Shown here piece after piece: positions 1 through 8,432 of a DNA stretch of 64,000 nucleotides. The first letter of the stretch is position 1. Each line of letters starts with the position of its first letter. Where the stretch lies: positions 2,046,001-2,110,000 of the forward strand of contig NZ_CP192738.1 in the NCBI RefSeq assembly GCF_050749805.1. Direction: 5' to 3'. Position numbers and translations under genes: made by a program. The notes beneath the pieces were generated by a model. It saw only the letters and a list, made by a program, of their open reading frames with translations, was not told where the DNA came from and did not search any database. The DNA is from Hahella sp018986435. Lineage in GTDB: Bacteria; Pseudomonadota; Gammaproteobacteria; Pseudomonadales; Oleiphilaceae.

Positions 1-1
1 T

Positions 2-283
2 CTGAGTATCAAAGGCGAGACGGCGCTTTCAGAGAGATTTAATGCATTTGCCAAAGTCGGCGGCGCTTACACTGATTATGGCGTGAGTATCGACTATAAG
101 GATCGCGATAAGCAGGATGAAGACAAGACATACACTGGCGTGCGTCCGTATGGTGGTTTGGGTCTCAACTGGAAGAGAAAAGAAGGCGGTTTCGGGGTGA
201 CGATTCTGGAATATCAATATATAGGCTTGCCTAAAGGCTCGCATTCTAACGTCTTTCTTACCGGCATTACGTACTCCTTCTAG
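2..283 (+). CDS. Outer-membrane beta-barrel protein, C-terminal part (cut by window start)
   Basis: The frame is open from the first bases of the window, so the start lies upstream. The visible 93 residues alternate polar and hydrophobic residues as in amphipathic beta strands (for example LSIKGETALSERFNAFAKVG and YTGVRPYGGLGLNW), separated by charged turns. The chain ends in SNVFLTGITYSF, with the terminal aromatic residue that Bam-assembled barrels carry. This resembles the OmpA-like or OprF-type eight-stranded barrel domain (family knowledge), but the exact family cannot be fixed from the fragment. Nothing about the cargo or role can be read. A structured hairpin about 100 bp after the stop may end the transcript. 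Confidence 0.65.
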   Translation: MSIKGETALSERFNAFAKVGGAYTDYGVSIDYKDRDKQDEDKTYTGVRPYGGLGLNWKRKEGGFGVTILEYQYIGLPKGSHSNVFLTGITYSF

Positions 284-589
284 CACTTTTCTTTTCCGTA
301 GTCGCTTTAACTCATGCCCCAATGAGCGAGTCCGTTGACTTGCGTCTGCGGGGAGCCGACTGCGTCCTGTAAAGGTAGAGTCTGGCGGCCGTTTAGAGCA
401 GTATGCTGAGCGTGCAAATACGCTCATGCCTTAACGGCCGCGATTTATTTTTAATGTAAGTCATACCGGATACAAACCGGCATTGTGTGACGGTGGGCGA
501 CTGATTTATCCCGGAATTTCGTAGGGCGCGCGCCCTGTGGGCGAAAAGCGCTAAAAAGAAAGGGATCGAACAGAAGTGCTGTTAACCGC
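284..589. other. Intergenic stretch with hairpins only
   Basis: No convincing coding frame is seen here. Besides the nested hairpin at 385-452, it holds a perfect 14-bp palindrome AGGGCGCGCGCCCT at 523-536. The minus-strand frame running through 29-427 is rich in Arg and Ser with no recognisable start or family and is regarded as noise. Confidence 0.5.
385..452 (+). terminator. Nested hairpin with T-rich tail after the barrel gene
   Basis: The outer arms GCGGCCGTT (385-393) and AACGGCCGC (433-441) pair over 9 bp. They enclose a second perfect 7-bp hairpin TGAGCGT/ACGCTCA (407-413 and 420-426). The tail reads GATTTATTTTT. On the plus strand this can act as a rho-independent terminator for the gene ending at 283. 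The two-storey shape is more elaborate than usual, so a small structured RNA is an alternative. Confidence 0.45.
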
Positions 590-982
590 TTAGCGACGGA
601 ATGTCGCCTGGCTTTCGGCGTCGTGGTTGCTCTCGTCTTTCGATTTCAGACAGAACTCGCCGCCGCCTTCGAATCTGATTTTGATTCTGGCGTTTTCACA
701 ACAGATATCTTTGATAGTCTTGGATTTGATGTTGAAAAGCGATGCATAGTCGACTTCTCTTTCGCCATCGCCTGGCTTATCGTCAAAATCTTCCCACTCT
801 TCCCAAAAACCTTTGCCTTCATCCAGGAAAAAGCGGAACCAAAGCTTGTGGTCTGTTTTCAGGTTGAGTAGAACCGGCGTATCGTCGGCGCTGTTGGCTT
901 CCAATAAAGCCTTAAATTCTCGTACTTTATAACCATTCAGTTTTTTTACGCGGAAGTGGGTGTCTTGGAATTCTCTTGCCAT
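590..982 (-). CDS. Hypothetical small acidic protein (130 aa)
   Basis: The family is not recognised. The frame extends upstream to a GTG at 1096, but the ATG at 982 (MAREFQDTHF) is preferred: the upstream residues are low in protein-like character and include a palindromic stretch (GGGGTACTGTACCCC near 1020). Neither start has a clear ribosome-binding site. The protein has no signal peptide or membrane segment. It is rich in Asp/Glu and aromatic residues (a WEEWEDFDD patch near residue 60) and has a Cys pair (DICCENARI). It reads as a soluble cytoplasmic protein. It is transcribed in the same direction as the peroxidase gene to its right, about 180 bp downstream of that gene's stop. Confidence 0.55.
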   Translation of the reverse strand: MAREFQDTHFRVKKLNGYKVREFKALLEANSADDTPVLLNLKTDHKLWFRFFLDEGKGFWEEWEDFDDKPGDGEREVDYASLFNIKSKTIKDICCENARIKIRFEGGGEFCLKSKDESNHDAESQATFRR

Positions 983-1160
983 ATAGGTGTGGTGTCCACG
1001 GTGGGTTAATGAGAGGGAGGGGGGTACTGTACCCCTCATCGCAGGCCAGAGTCCAGTTATAACCGCCTCCGCGCTGAGATTACCCACCGTAAACACTCTT
1101 ATATGGCGGAGGCGTTAGCCCTATAAACCATTGATCGGTTAAGCGAAAACCGCAAGGTTC

Positions 1161-2543
1161 TTACAGGGTGTATAAAAATGCAGTCAAATCCTGTTTTTCC
1201 TGCTTGTTCAATTTAACGCCGAGCACCAGGTTGAAAAACTCTACTGTGTCTTCCAATGTCAGCAGGCGGCCGTCGTGCAGGTAGGTTGGCGAATCTTTTA
1301 TGCCCCGAAGCGGAAAGGTCTTGATGGGGCCATCAGCGCCAGCGAGCATGCCATTGATCATCTCTTCGTTGTAAAAGCGCTCTACTTTAAGATTGTGCAT
1401 CAGATTGTCGGTGTAGTAAGGCGGAACATGGCATGCCGCGCACTGGCCTTTACCGAAGAAAATTTCCTGTCCTCGCAGTTCGGACTCCGTGGCCTTGTCA
1501 GGATTGAGCTTGCCGAATAGGTCCAGTTTGGGCGCAGGAGGAAAATCCAGTAACGCCTGAAACTCGCCCATGAAATGAACCTGGCTGCCTCGTTCCAGAA
1601 TATTGACGCCTTTCTTGGTGGCGATGACCGGGTCGCCATCGAAATAAGCGGCGCGTTGCTCGAATTCGGTGAAATCTTCGACCGTCTTCAGCGCGCGTTG
1701 CGATCCAAACAGGCGTTGTACATTGACGCCGCGCAGGCTGGGCGTGTTGATACGGTGGCGACGCTCCTGCGGGCGTATATCTCCGACCAAGTGAGTGGCG
1801 TCGTTGGTATGCCCGTTGGTATGGCAGTCAAAACAGGCGACGCCCATGCTGGGTTGAGCGGAACGTCGATCCGTTGTGGCGTTGAACTGTTGTTGTGGAA
1901 AAGGTGTGACTAATAAACGCAAGCCTTCCAGCTGCTTGGGGTTGAGGACGCCGGAAAACATTTCGTAGTAATTCTGCAGGGTCACCTCTTCGCCATGAGA
2001 GACATCTCCAAGGTCCGGGCGGGTGGTGAGATAAATGGGCGCAGGAAACTCCGGTAGAAAATGAGCCGGCATGACGAAGTCCAGATCGAAACGCGTTAGA
2101 TCTCGACCCTCCTGCTTTTTAATTTCATCAATATGAAACTGCGGAAACAGCATGCCACCTTCACTGTGATTCGGATGCGGCAGCGGTAGGAATCCTTTTG
2201 GAAACACGCCTTTCTGTTTGATCTGCGCCGGCGTCATCGTGGTGAGCTGCTCCCAGGTCACACCATTGGCCAGCTTCACCCGCACGCCCGTTTGCACTGG
2301 CTTGCCTCTTGACATGGTTATCTCAGAAGACGGTTTGTCCGCCAGATCGTAGCGTTCTTCCAGCAATGTTTTATGACGTGCGACGACTTGATCCTTAGCG
2401 CCTTCCATGCGTTGTTTGACGCTGTCGAAGGACTCTGAGTCCACGACTGGCGCATATGAGTTTCCGACCGCAGCGTTTAACGGTGAGGCCAAAGCTAAGG
2501 TTAAAAGGCTCGCGGCAAAGGCGAATCCATTGTGTTTTTTCAT
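1161..2543 (-). CDS. Di-haem cytochrome c peroxidase-family protein, exported
   Basis: A 460-residue protein with a signal peptide (MKKHNGFAFAASLLTLALAS, cleavage near residue 24) and two haem c sites, CFDCH (about 237-241) and CAACH (about 368-372). Two haems in this arrangement match the bacterial cytochrome c peroxidase/MauG family, which reduces H2O2 or oxidises partner proteins in the periplasm with electrons from small cytochromes. It is longer than typical CcpA enzymes (about 320-350 residues) because of an N-terminal extension of about 130 residues. It is therefore nearer the MauG-like or extended CCP group, and its substrate cannot be assigned. It lies 73 bp downstream of a small OxyR-like regulator in the same direction, which suggests peroxide-linked control. 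Confidence 0.85.
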   Translation of the reverse strand: MKKHNGFAFAASLLTLALASPLNAAVGNSYAPVVDSESFDSVKQRMEGAKDQVVARHKTLLEERYDLADKPSSEITMSRGKPVQTGVRVKLANGVTWEQLTTMTPAQIKQKGVFPKGFLPLPHPNHSEGGMLFPQFHIDEIKKQEGRDLTRFDLDFVMPAHFLPEFPAPIYLTTRPDLGDVSHGEEVTLQNYYEMFSGVLNPKQLEGLRLLVTPFPQQQFNATTDRRSAQPSMGVACFDCHTNGHTNDATHLVGDIRPQERRHRINTPSLRGVNVQRLFGSQRALKTVEDFTEFEQRAAYFDGDPVIATKKGVNILERGSQVHFMGEFQALLDFPPAPKLDLFGKLNPDKATESELRGQEIFFGKGQCAACHVPPYYTDNLMHNLKVERFYNEEMINGMLAGADGPIKTFPLRGIKDSPTYLHDGRLLTLEDTVEFFNLVLGVKLNKQEKQDLTAFLYTL

Positions 2544-2616
2544 GACTTATCCCCTATCCAAACCAGTGAAAGCCAGTCTACACATTGCCCCTAAATCGCG
2601 TGATTGATTGTCTAAA

Positions 2617-2886
2617 TTACCGTATTGCGCGCAGGTCTCTGGACAGGCTGCGTATCTGTTCCGCCGCCGCTAACGCCTTCTGCGCAAGACGCACAATCTC
2701 TTTGCCTTCCGGTGTGATTTCCACTAAATGCCGGTTACGTCGGAATATCTGGACGCCGAGGTAATCCTCGCACTTTTTCAACTGAATACTGAGAGTGGAT
2801 TGCGTGACGTGACAGCGCTCTGCTGCGCGATGAAAGTGTAATTCCTCTGCGACCGCTACGATGTAGGCCAGTTCCTTCAGCGTCAT
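2617..2886 (-). CDS. Stand-alone LysR/OxyR-type winged-helix protein (89 aa)
   Basis: Only the DNA-binding half of a LysR-family regulator is present. The helix-turn-helix is clear (AVAEELHFHRAAERCHVTQS, then TLSIQLKKCEDYLGVQIFRR), followed by the start of the linker helix, and then a stop replaces the roughly 200-residue effector domain. The HFHRAAERCHVTQSTLS stretch is close to the OxyR subfamily (family knowledge). An AGGAG 7 nt before the ATG supports translation as a gene. The 73 bp to the next gene hold no remnant of an effector domain. It is probably co-transcribed with the cytochrome c peroxidase. It could be a decayed gene or a minimal regulator; the intact start signal favours the latter. 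Confidence 0.75.
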   Translation of the reverse strand: MTLKELAYIVAVAEELHFHRAAERCHVTQSTLSIQLKKCEDYLGVQIFRRNRHLVEITPEGKEIVRLAQKALAAAEQIRSLSRDLRAIR

Positions 2887-3239
2887 CAGGAGCTCCTTTT
2901 TTTGTTATAGGGTGTGGCGACTTCCGCGCCGCTGGTGTGACTGCGGCAGAATAAAAACAAACGGCGGCGTATCAGGCACAAGATTAAAGTCGTTAAAAAA
3001 GAGGCTCCAATTGATTGCGCATAGCCTGAGAATAGGTTTTTTAAATGGAACTAATCTGCGCTGGTCTAATATCGGGTGGAGTGACACGGCTCAGATAGCC
3101 ATGTCGCTATGCATTCATACTTTTGATGGATTGTTTGGCGGATAAGGCGGAGGGTTGTGACCGTAAGTAATCAAGCTTCTCTCCGGCTGCATGAAGCGAG
3201 CTACGCAGCCAAAGAGAAGGGGGGGAATAATAGGGGGGC
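2887..3239. other. Intergenic stretch between regulator and acetylation genes
   Basis: No credible gene. It should hold the promoter of the small regulator (minus strand). A 10-bp inverted repeat, GGCGGATAAG at 3137-3146 with its complement at 3239-3248, spans about 110 bp. Its right arm lies in the last codons of the next gene. Its role is unclear. Confidence 0.4.
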
Positions 3240-4262
3240 TTATCCGCCTTGTGCGGCGGAGAAATTGATGTGCTCTTGCTTGAGTGCGGTGATGAAATCC
3301 TGGGTACGCTTTTTAATTGAGGCGTAGTCCAGATGATATTGCGTGTCATAGAAGGCAGTGGTGGGATACAGGCCCAACTGCGGCTCGCCAATCATCTGTA
3401 CGCCCAAGTTGGCGTAAAACTCTTTAATCTGCTGAAAGCCGGATGTCTTGCGATACTCGGGGAAATCAATGGTGTTTGGCCAGGTGGCGTAAACCTTGAT
3501 GTTGTTGGCCTTGGCGTATTCAACGAATGCTTTGATAGCCTGTGCGCCCCGGGATTCCGTATCAATACCAATATTCACCGGCTGATACAGGGACAACCGG
3601 CGCTTCACTTTGTCTGAAACGGCGGGAAAACTTTCCGGCAGTCTGTCGCCATGCTCGTTGGAGTCGAAGGTATTAAGCGATTTGTTCTCTTTAGAGGCAA
3701 AGCGCCAAACATCAACAATCCGGGTGAGGTCTGTGGCCATCAGTCCTTCGACAATCTCCGGCAGCGGCTTCTGTTTGAACCAGGTCGCTGCGCAACCCAA
3801 GCCGTAGTTCAGCTCAATAGGATTCCAGCTATCGTGCTTATACTGGGGATACTCAAACGCCAGTAATGCGGTGTCTCCGGGCTTCAGCGCGCGCTTGGCT
3901 TCACTCAGCGTGAGGTCTGGACCCATGGAGGCTTGCAGGCCGAAGTTCAGCGCATTGAGACTGAGTTCGTCGCTTAGCATTTGCGCGGAAAATCCGGCGC
4001 GTACGCCGGAGCCTCCGATAAGCAACAGATTGGGTCCTTGCATGCGCTCAGCCAGGTCTATGCGGGCGTTCACTTGATCGCACAGTGTCTGCGAAGATGC
4101 GGTCGGACGGCCGATCGTGCTGGCTGTAATCGCGGTGTTTATCGCCATCAGGGCGGCCGCGGTCGCCAGCGCGCCGATAATAAACTTAAGCGGATTGCCG
4201 CGCTCCTGTTGCGAATCAGTTTGTACGTGCGAGCCTGGTGTCTCGTTACTCATCTTGGTCAT
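3240..4262 (-). CDS. Membrane-anchored SGNH-like polysaccharide O-acetylation partner
   Basis: A 340-residue protein with a charged, Gln-rich N-terminus, one membrane segment (about 27-48) and a periplasmic domain. NLLLIGGSGVRAG (about 78-90) sits where SGNH/GDSL-type folds such as AlgJ, AlgX and DltD have their nucleophile Ser. YHLDYASIKK near the C-terminus is placed like the Asp-x-x-His-bearing end of these domains. Family assignment is inference from these motifs and the context. It lies 36 bp downstream of an MBOAT acyltransferase on the same strand, the usual pair that moves acetyl groups across the membrane onto a polymer. The ATG at 4262 is used; the ATG at 4253 is equally possible because neither has a clear ribosome-binding site. 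Confidence 0.6.
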   Translation of the reverse strand: MTKMSNETPGSHVQTDSQQERGNPLKFIIGALATAAALMAINTAITASTIGRPTASSQTLCDQVNARIDLAERMQGPNLLLIGGSGVRAGFSAQMLSDELSLNALNFGLQASMGPDLTLSEAKRALKPGDTALLAFEYPQYKHDSWNPIELNYGLGCAATWFKQKPLPEIVEGLMATDLTRIVDVWRFASKENKSLNTFDSNEHGDRLPESFPAVSDKVKRRLSLYQPVNIGIDTESRGAQAIKAFVEYAKANNIKVYATWPNTIDFPEYRKTSGFQQIKEFYANLGVQMIGEPQLGLYPTTAFYDTQYHLDYASIKKRTQDFITALKQEHINFSAAQGG

Positions 4263-4298
4263 GATTTACGTCGTTTCCGTGTTACGAGTCCTGATGCT

Positions 4299-5855
4299 TT
4301 AAAACTGGAAGTAAAGGAATTCTGTTTCCGCTGCCGCGTTGATGGCGCGCAGGGAAATATACAGCAGCACGCCTACCACGATGGAACTCCACGCCCGCAT
4401 ACTGACCAGCGATGGCAGGTAGCGGCGCGGCGCCGGCAAGGATCTTTCGATCTCGTCGAAATCCGCTGTGGGACGCTCCGAGCGCAGCAGCTCCAAAGTG
4501 CTGGGCGCAAAGAACGCGATGACGGCGGCGCCAAACGTCCAGATCAGTCCCATGTAGAAATCCGTGCGGTAGTTTTCGGCGAACAGGAAAACGGAGTTCT
4601 GCAGTCCCAATGCTTCAACCAGCGGGCGGAATTCTTCCGGCGCGGAGAGGCCGTGGAAACCGAACATGGCGTTATAGAACGCCATGGCGGCGTCAAAGCT
4701 TTCTGCGCGAAACACCACCCAGGCGATAACCACGGCGAAGAACGTGATTGGCAGAGACAGGTTGCTGATCAGGCCTTTCAGCGGCTTCAGCATCGGTTTG
4801 TCAGCAATGGCGCGCCAGCCGTGGTTGATCATCAGGTAGGAGCCATGCAGGCCACCCCAGATGACGAAAGTCCAGGAGGCGCCATGCCAGAGTCCGCCCA
4901 CCAGCATGACAATCATCAGGTTGATGTAGCGGCGCCAGCGTGATACGCGTCCTCCGCCCAGCGGGAAGTAGAGATAGTCCCGCAGAAACCGCGATAAGGT
5001 CATATGCCAGCGACGCCAGAAATCGATAATGGAGCGCGACTTGTATGGGGAGTTGAAGTTGGCGGGCAGTTTCACCCCGAACAGCATCGCCAGGCCGATC
5101 GCCATTTCTGAGTAGCCGCAGAAATCGAAGTAGATCTGGAATGTGTAGGCGAGGGCGGCGGCCCATGCGATGAAGAAGTGAATATCTCCCCCCTCGGTAG
5201 CCCGGGCGAAGAATGGCGTTGCGAATGCGCCCAGGGGGTCGGCGATCATGGTTTTCTTCGCCAGACCAATAGCGAATATCGCCAGACCGACGGCGGCGAG
5301 GCGCATTAACTTGTCATTGGACGGCGGCGCTTCGAACTGGTTCATCATTTCCTTGTGATGAACAATGGGGCCGGCGATCAACTGCGGGAAGAAACTCACA
5401 AACAGGCCATAGCGGGCGGGGTCGGTGGCTTCATCGCTGTCGCTGCGTGCGACGTCAACCAGGAAGGCGATCTGCTGGAAGGTATAGAAGGAAATACCAA
5501 TGGGCAGCGCCAGTTTCGGCCAGTCCAGCTCAATGCCGAACAGGGCTTCGATATTGCCTTCGATGAATCCGAGGTATTTGAAAACGGCCAGCAACCCCAG
5601 GTTAAAGCACAGGCCGACCACCAGGTCGCTGCGTTGCTTGCGGGTGCGTATGCGTTCGGCAATCCACAAATTGGTCGCCAGCGAGCCGATCAGCAACGGC
5701 AGATAACGCCACTCCCACCAGCCATAGAAGCCGAGGGAGAGAATAAACAGAACTATAAACGCCGGGCGTTTCCCCAGCGCTCTACGCGCCAGATAAAACA
5801 GCAACAACGACAGGGGCAGGAATACAAATAAAAATTCGTTTGAATTAAATAGCAT
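4299..5855 (-). CDS. MBOAT-family O-acyltransferase (AlgI-like)
   Basis: This polytopic protein of 518 residues begins MLFNSNEFLFVFLPLSLLLF, the stereotyped start of AlgI/DltB-type proteins, which fixes the ATG at 5855 rather than the one at 5876. The core motifs are WRRWHMTLSRFLRDYLYFPL (about 315-335) and MLVGGLWHGASWTFVIWGGL, with the conserved catalytic His in LWHGASW. It is expected to pass acetyl groups from cytoplasmic donors across the inner membrane to the partner protein encoded just downstream. Being next to a large exopolysaccharide locus, the acceptor is probably that polymer (inference). Confidence 0.9.
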   Translation of the reverse strand: MLFNSNEFLFVFLPLSLLLFYLARRALGKRPAFIVLFILSLGFYGWWEWRYLPLLIGSLATNLWIAERIRTRKQRSDLVVGLCFNLGLLAVFKYLGFIEGNIEALFGIELDWPKLALPIGISFYTFQQIAFLVDVARSDSDEATDPARYGLFVSFFPQLIAGPIVHHKEMMNQFEAPPSNDKLMRLAAVGLAIFAIGLAKKTMIADPLGAFATPFFARATEGGDIHFFIAWAAALAYTFQIYFDFCGYSEMAIGLAMLFGVKLPANFNSPYKSRSIIDFWRRWHMTLSRFLRDYLYFPLGGGRVSRWRRYINLMIVMLVGGLWHGASWTFVIWGGLHGSYLMINHGWRAIADKPMLKPLKGLISNLSLPITFFAVVIAWVVFRAESFDAAMAFYNAMFGFHGLSAPEEFRPLVEALGLQNSVFLFAENYRTDFYMGLIWTFGAAVIAFFAPSTLELLRSERPTADFDEIERSLPAPRRYLPSLVSMRAWSSIVVGVLLYISLRAINAAAETEFLYFQF

Positions 5856-6131
5856 ACTTAAATAACGTCCCTGCATTATTTAATTGGGCGCAGGCAGAAA
5901 CAATAGCAAATTCAATCCATAAGAAGCCGCCGTCAAAACAAGGTTTGATGGTTGCGGAAGTTGGATTAAATCCTGGTGTTGTTCTGATTGAGCAGAGCGC
6001 CGCCTGTTGCTCCGCGCCTTATGAAATTAATAACAAAGTGTCCGCTTTTCCCCTTGTGCGGCGGCGTGAGGAATGCGTCACGGGCGTTAGTTTACGAGTA
6101 GATTGCTGCAATAAAAAGACCATTAGAGACA

Positions 6132-6167
6132 AAAGTCCTCTCACTTATCAAAGAGTGAGAAGACTTT
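6132..6167 (-). terminator. Probable terminator after the beta-helix gene
   Basis: Arms at 6132-6145 and 6154-6167 pair over 14 bp with one mismatch (AAAGTCCTCTCACT against AGTGAGAAGACTTT). Read on the minus strand the second arm runs into ACTTTTGTCT, giving a modest U-tract. It lies about 95 bp beyond the stop of the minus-strand beta-helix gene. Confidence 0.5.
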
Positions 6168-6185
6168 CATAATTAAGCGTGCAAT

Positions 6186-6215
6186 CAGGGCGCATTTTAT
6201 ATATTTAACGCCCTG
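6186..6215. terminator. Second hairpin near the beta-helix gene end
   Basis: CAGGGCG (6186-6192) pairs perfectly with CGCCCTG (6209-6215) around a 16-nt AT-rich loop. TTTT follows on the plus strand. It could be a weak terminator or an operator. The long loop makes terminator function doubtful. Confidence 0.3.
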
Positions 6216-6261
6216 TTTTGGTTCGCAAAATTTATATATTAAAAGTTGTTAACTTGTCATG

Positions 6262-8343
6262 TTAATCCGCATATACAGAGACAGGAATTGAATAGCCGTC
6301 ATCAAACTTGATAATGATGGCGCCGGCTCTGGAATCGGAGCCCCCCATCTTTTGTGAATCAATGCTGATTTCCAGCTCTTTGGTTCCATCCCCGGATATC
6401 GTTCCATTCGACGGCGATACTTTTATCCAGTCCGCGTGCTGATTGATCAATACTTTGAAGTCAGTGTCTGAACCGCTGTTGCTGAGCTTGATGGTTTGGG
6501 CTCCGGGAGACTGGGCGTCCAGATCCACGCGATAGGCATCCGACGTGATTTTGATTGGGCGCACCGGGATCATTTTCGCCACGCCGTACTCGAAGGCGCC
6601 GATATCCGGGGCGGTCCCGACCACTTCGTTGGAGTAGTTGGCGATATATGTTCCTTTGTCGATGGCTGCGCTTTCTTCCAACAAATTGAACTTGCCTGCA
6701 GGCGCGTCACGGAAGTGCGGCGTTTCATTGGTTACGCCGTTCTCCTCCGCGCCGCCGTAGGCTTGTACTACGGCCGTCGCCGCCTGCGTGCTGTAAAGCA
6801 GGTCGAAATCGAAGTCGGAACCGGGCTCCTGCGCAATATCGCGAATGCTGTACTGACGCTCTGACCACCCGGCGCTGCTGACCAGCAGATTGTTGCGAGT
6901 GACGGCGTTGAAGGCGCGATCGCCGGAGTAACCGGTGCCGTGCAGGCTATTGGCCTTGGCGTAGACGGTATTGTGGAACAGGTAGGTTGTGCCTTCCGGT
7001 TTGACCGTCAACCCGCCCGCTTTGAAGGCGGTCCAGGCCATGCCGCGTTCGTCCCCCAGGTCGTGGATCAGGTTGCCGGCGATAAAGCTGGGTCCGCGCA
7101 TGTTGGGAGCGATACTGACACCGTTGTAACCGGCTTCTAAACGATTGCCGTAAAAGCGCACATTGTGCTGCCCGCCATCCAGCTCAACCAGGTCGTCGTT
7201 ACTGAAAGCGAAATAGTTGCCGTAAATATCGCTGTCGCGAATAAAGCCTCCGTCCCGGGAGCCGTTGGAGCGGCTTTCCACTACATCATTGAAGCGGTGT
7301 TTGTCGCCGCCGACAAAGTCGTTGTAACGCAACACGACTTGTCCGCGGTAAGCCGGTTCGGAATGCTTAGTGGAGATCAGGTAGGCATTGGGACCGGATG
7401 GATGTCCGAACTCCCAGGTGTTGGCGCCGGTTCTTGGGTCATGCACATAGCTGCGCTCGACGACGACAACGCCAGTTGATTCCAGCCAGAACGCGGAATC
7501 ATAATTGATGGGGTCATCATCGCTGGGTTTCTCATAAGAGATACCGTCGTTAACCGCTCCGGAAGTGCGGCCCCAGCCAGCGACGTCGAGATTGCGGAAG
7601 CGCAGGTGATGAGCTTTCAGGCTGTGGATGGCATGCAGTCTACCGCCTTTGACTTTCAGGTTTTCAAACATCACGTAGCTGGCGCCGCCGATTTTAATGG
7701 CGGTGTAATTGTCGTAACCGCCATCAATCACGGTTTTTCCGTCGCCGACAATTTTGGCCCATCCATCCGCTGTCCCAGAGATATTGAGCGCTTCCAGATC
7801 CAGCATGCCCCCATCGTAGATGTCCGCAATGGAATACACCTTCTCCGGATTGATGGGCGGGTCCGTTGGCCAGGTTTTAAACTCCGCCTGGAAGGATTGA
7901 ATAACCGAGCCGTTTTCCAGCAAAGATACCTTTACCTCATACTCGGTATTTTCCTCCAGACCGATAATGCCGCCGGCAAGCGCGTCATCGGTAGGGTCCG
8001 CAACGAGAGAATAGGCGTCATGCCAGTTCCCGTTTCCTTTCTTGCGGTAGTACACCTTGTTATTCATTTGTTGTAGATCGGTGCTGCCGTCCAGAACCAG
8101 ACTGACGGATTCCAGCAAAGGGGTTGCGGTAATAGTCGCATCCAGTCCGGCGGAGGGCGGCTCAAGGTCGTCGATGACGACAGGAGGGACGGTTTCCTTG
8201 TCCGTCGATTCATCCTGGAGTGGTGGCGATGCGCAGCTTGTACAAATGGCTGCGATGTAAAACAGTTTCAACAACATACTTATACCGCGAAAACGATGTG
8301 AATTTATCGTTTGACGGAAGGAGCTGTTTACTCGATGTCTCAT
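6262..8343 (-). CDS. Secreted right-handed beta-helix protein, probable lipoprotein
   Basis: The ATG at 8343 has AAAGGGA about 9 nt upstream and gives 693 residues. The inner ATG at 8277 gives a shorter product starting MLLKLFYIAAICTSCASPP. Either way a hydrophobic segment ending in SC-ASPP suggests a lipoprotein signal, although the lipobox is not canonical (Cys at -3). The following region (about 45-140) looks like a fibronectin-type domain (YYRKKGNGNWHDAY, EENTEYEVKVSLLENG). The middle holds a pectate-lyase-like parallel beta-helix with repeated short strands and Asn/Gly turns (YVMFENLKVKGGRLHAIHSL, LRFRNLDVAGWG, GNYFAFSNDDLVELDGGQHN). The end is an immunoglobulin-like domain. Such proteins bind or cleave polysaccharides. 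Beside the exopolysaccharide genes it may be a lyase or epimerase acting on the polymer, but no catalytic residues can be assigned. Confidence 0.75.
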   Translation of the reverse strand: MRHRVNSSFRQTINSHRFRGISMLLKLFYIAAICTSCASPPLQDESTDKETVPPVVIDDLEPPSAGLDATITATPLLESVSLVLDGSTDLQQMNNKVYYRKKGNGNWHDAYSLVADPTDDALAGGIIGLEENTEYEVKVSLLENGSVIQSFQAEFKTWPTDPPINPEKVYSIADIYDGGMLDLEALNISGTADGWAKIVGDGKTVIDGGYDNYTAIKIGGASYVMFENLKVKGGRLHAIHSLKAHHLRFRNLDVAGWGRTSGAVNDGISYEKPSDDDPINYDSAFWLESTGVVVVERSYVHDPRTGANTWEFGHPSGPNAYLISTKHSEPAYRGQVVLRYNDFVGGDKHRFNDVVESRSNGSRDGGFIRDSDIYGNYFAFSNDDLVELDGGQHNVRFYGNRLEAGYNGVSIAPNMRGPSFIAGNLIHDLGDERGMAWTAFKAGGLTVKPEGTTYLFHNTVYAKANSLHGTGYSGDRAFNAVTRNNLLVSSAGWSERQYSIRDIAQEPGSDFDFDLLYSTQAATAVVQAYGGAEENGVTNETPHFRDAPAGKFNLLEESAAIDKGTYIANYSNEVVGTAPDIGAFEYGVAKMIPVRPIKITSDAYRVDLDAQSPGAQTIKLSNSGSDTDFKVLINQHADWIKVSPSNGTISGDGTKELEISIDSQKMGGSDSRAGAIIIKFDDGYSIPVSVYAD

Positions 8344-8408
8344 GATCAAATATCCCTTTATGCCGAAGCTGGCGGTCGGAAAGACGGCCGGCTCCCTGGT
8401 GAATGTAT

Positions 8409-8432
8409 AAAGCCGGGGTTGAGCCCGGCTTT
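8409..8432 (-). promoter_or_regulatory. Hairpin in the leader of the beta-helix gene
   Basis: AAAGCCGGG (8409-8417) pairs perfectly with CCCGGCTTT (8424-8432), looped by 6 nt, 66 bp upstream of the ATG at 8343. A second hairpin, GGAACC/GGTTCC, lies at 8454-8469. On the minus strand the first stem is followed by only a short U-rich end (GGCTTTATA). It could be an attenuator in a long leader or a terminator for something transcribed toward it. No known riboswitch was recognised. Confidence 0.4.

Larger units (their letters stand above)
5856..6261. other. Intergenic stretch, promoter side of MBOAT gene
   Basis: AT-rich with no convincing coding frame. It carries two hairpins described separately (6132-6167 and 6186-6215) and must contain the promoter of the acetyltransferase pair on the minus strand. 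No strong promoter consensus was recognised. Confidence 0.4.

Noticed and set aside
3981..4943. 320-residue plus-strand frame antisense to the acetylation genes
   Set aside because: Overlaps two well-supported genes, has no ribosome-binding site and no recognisable domain.
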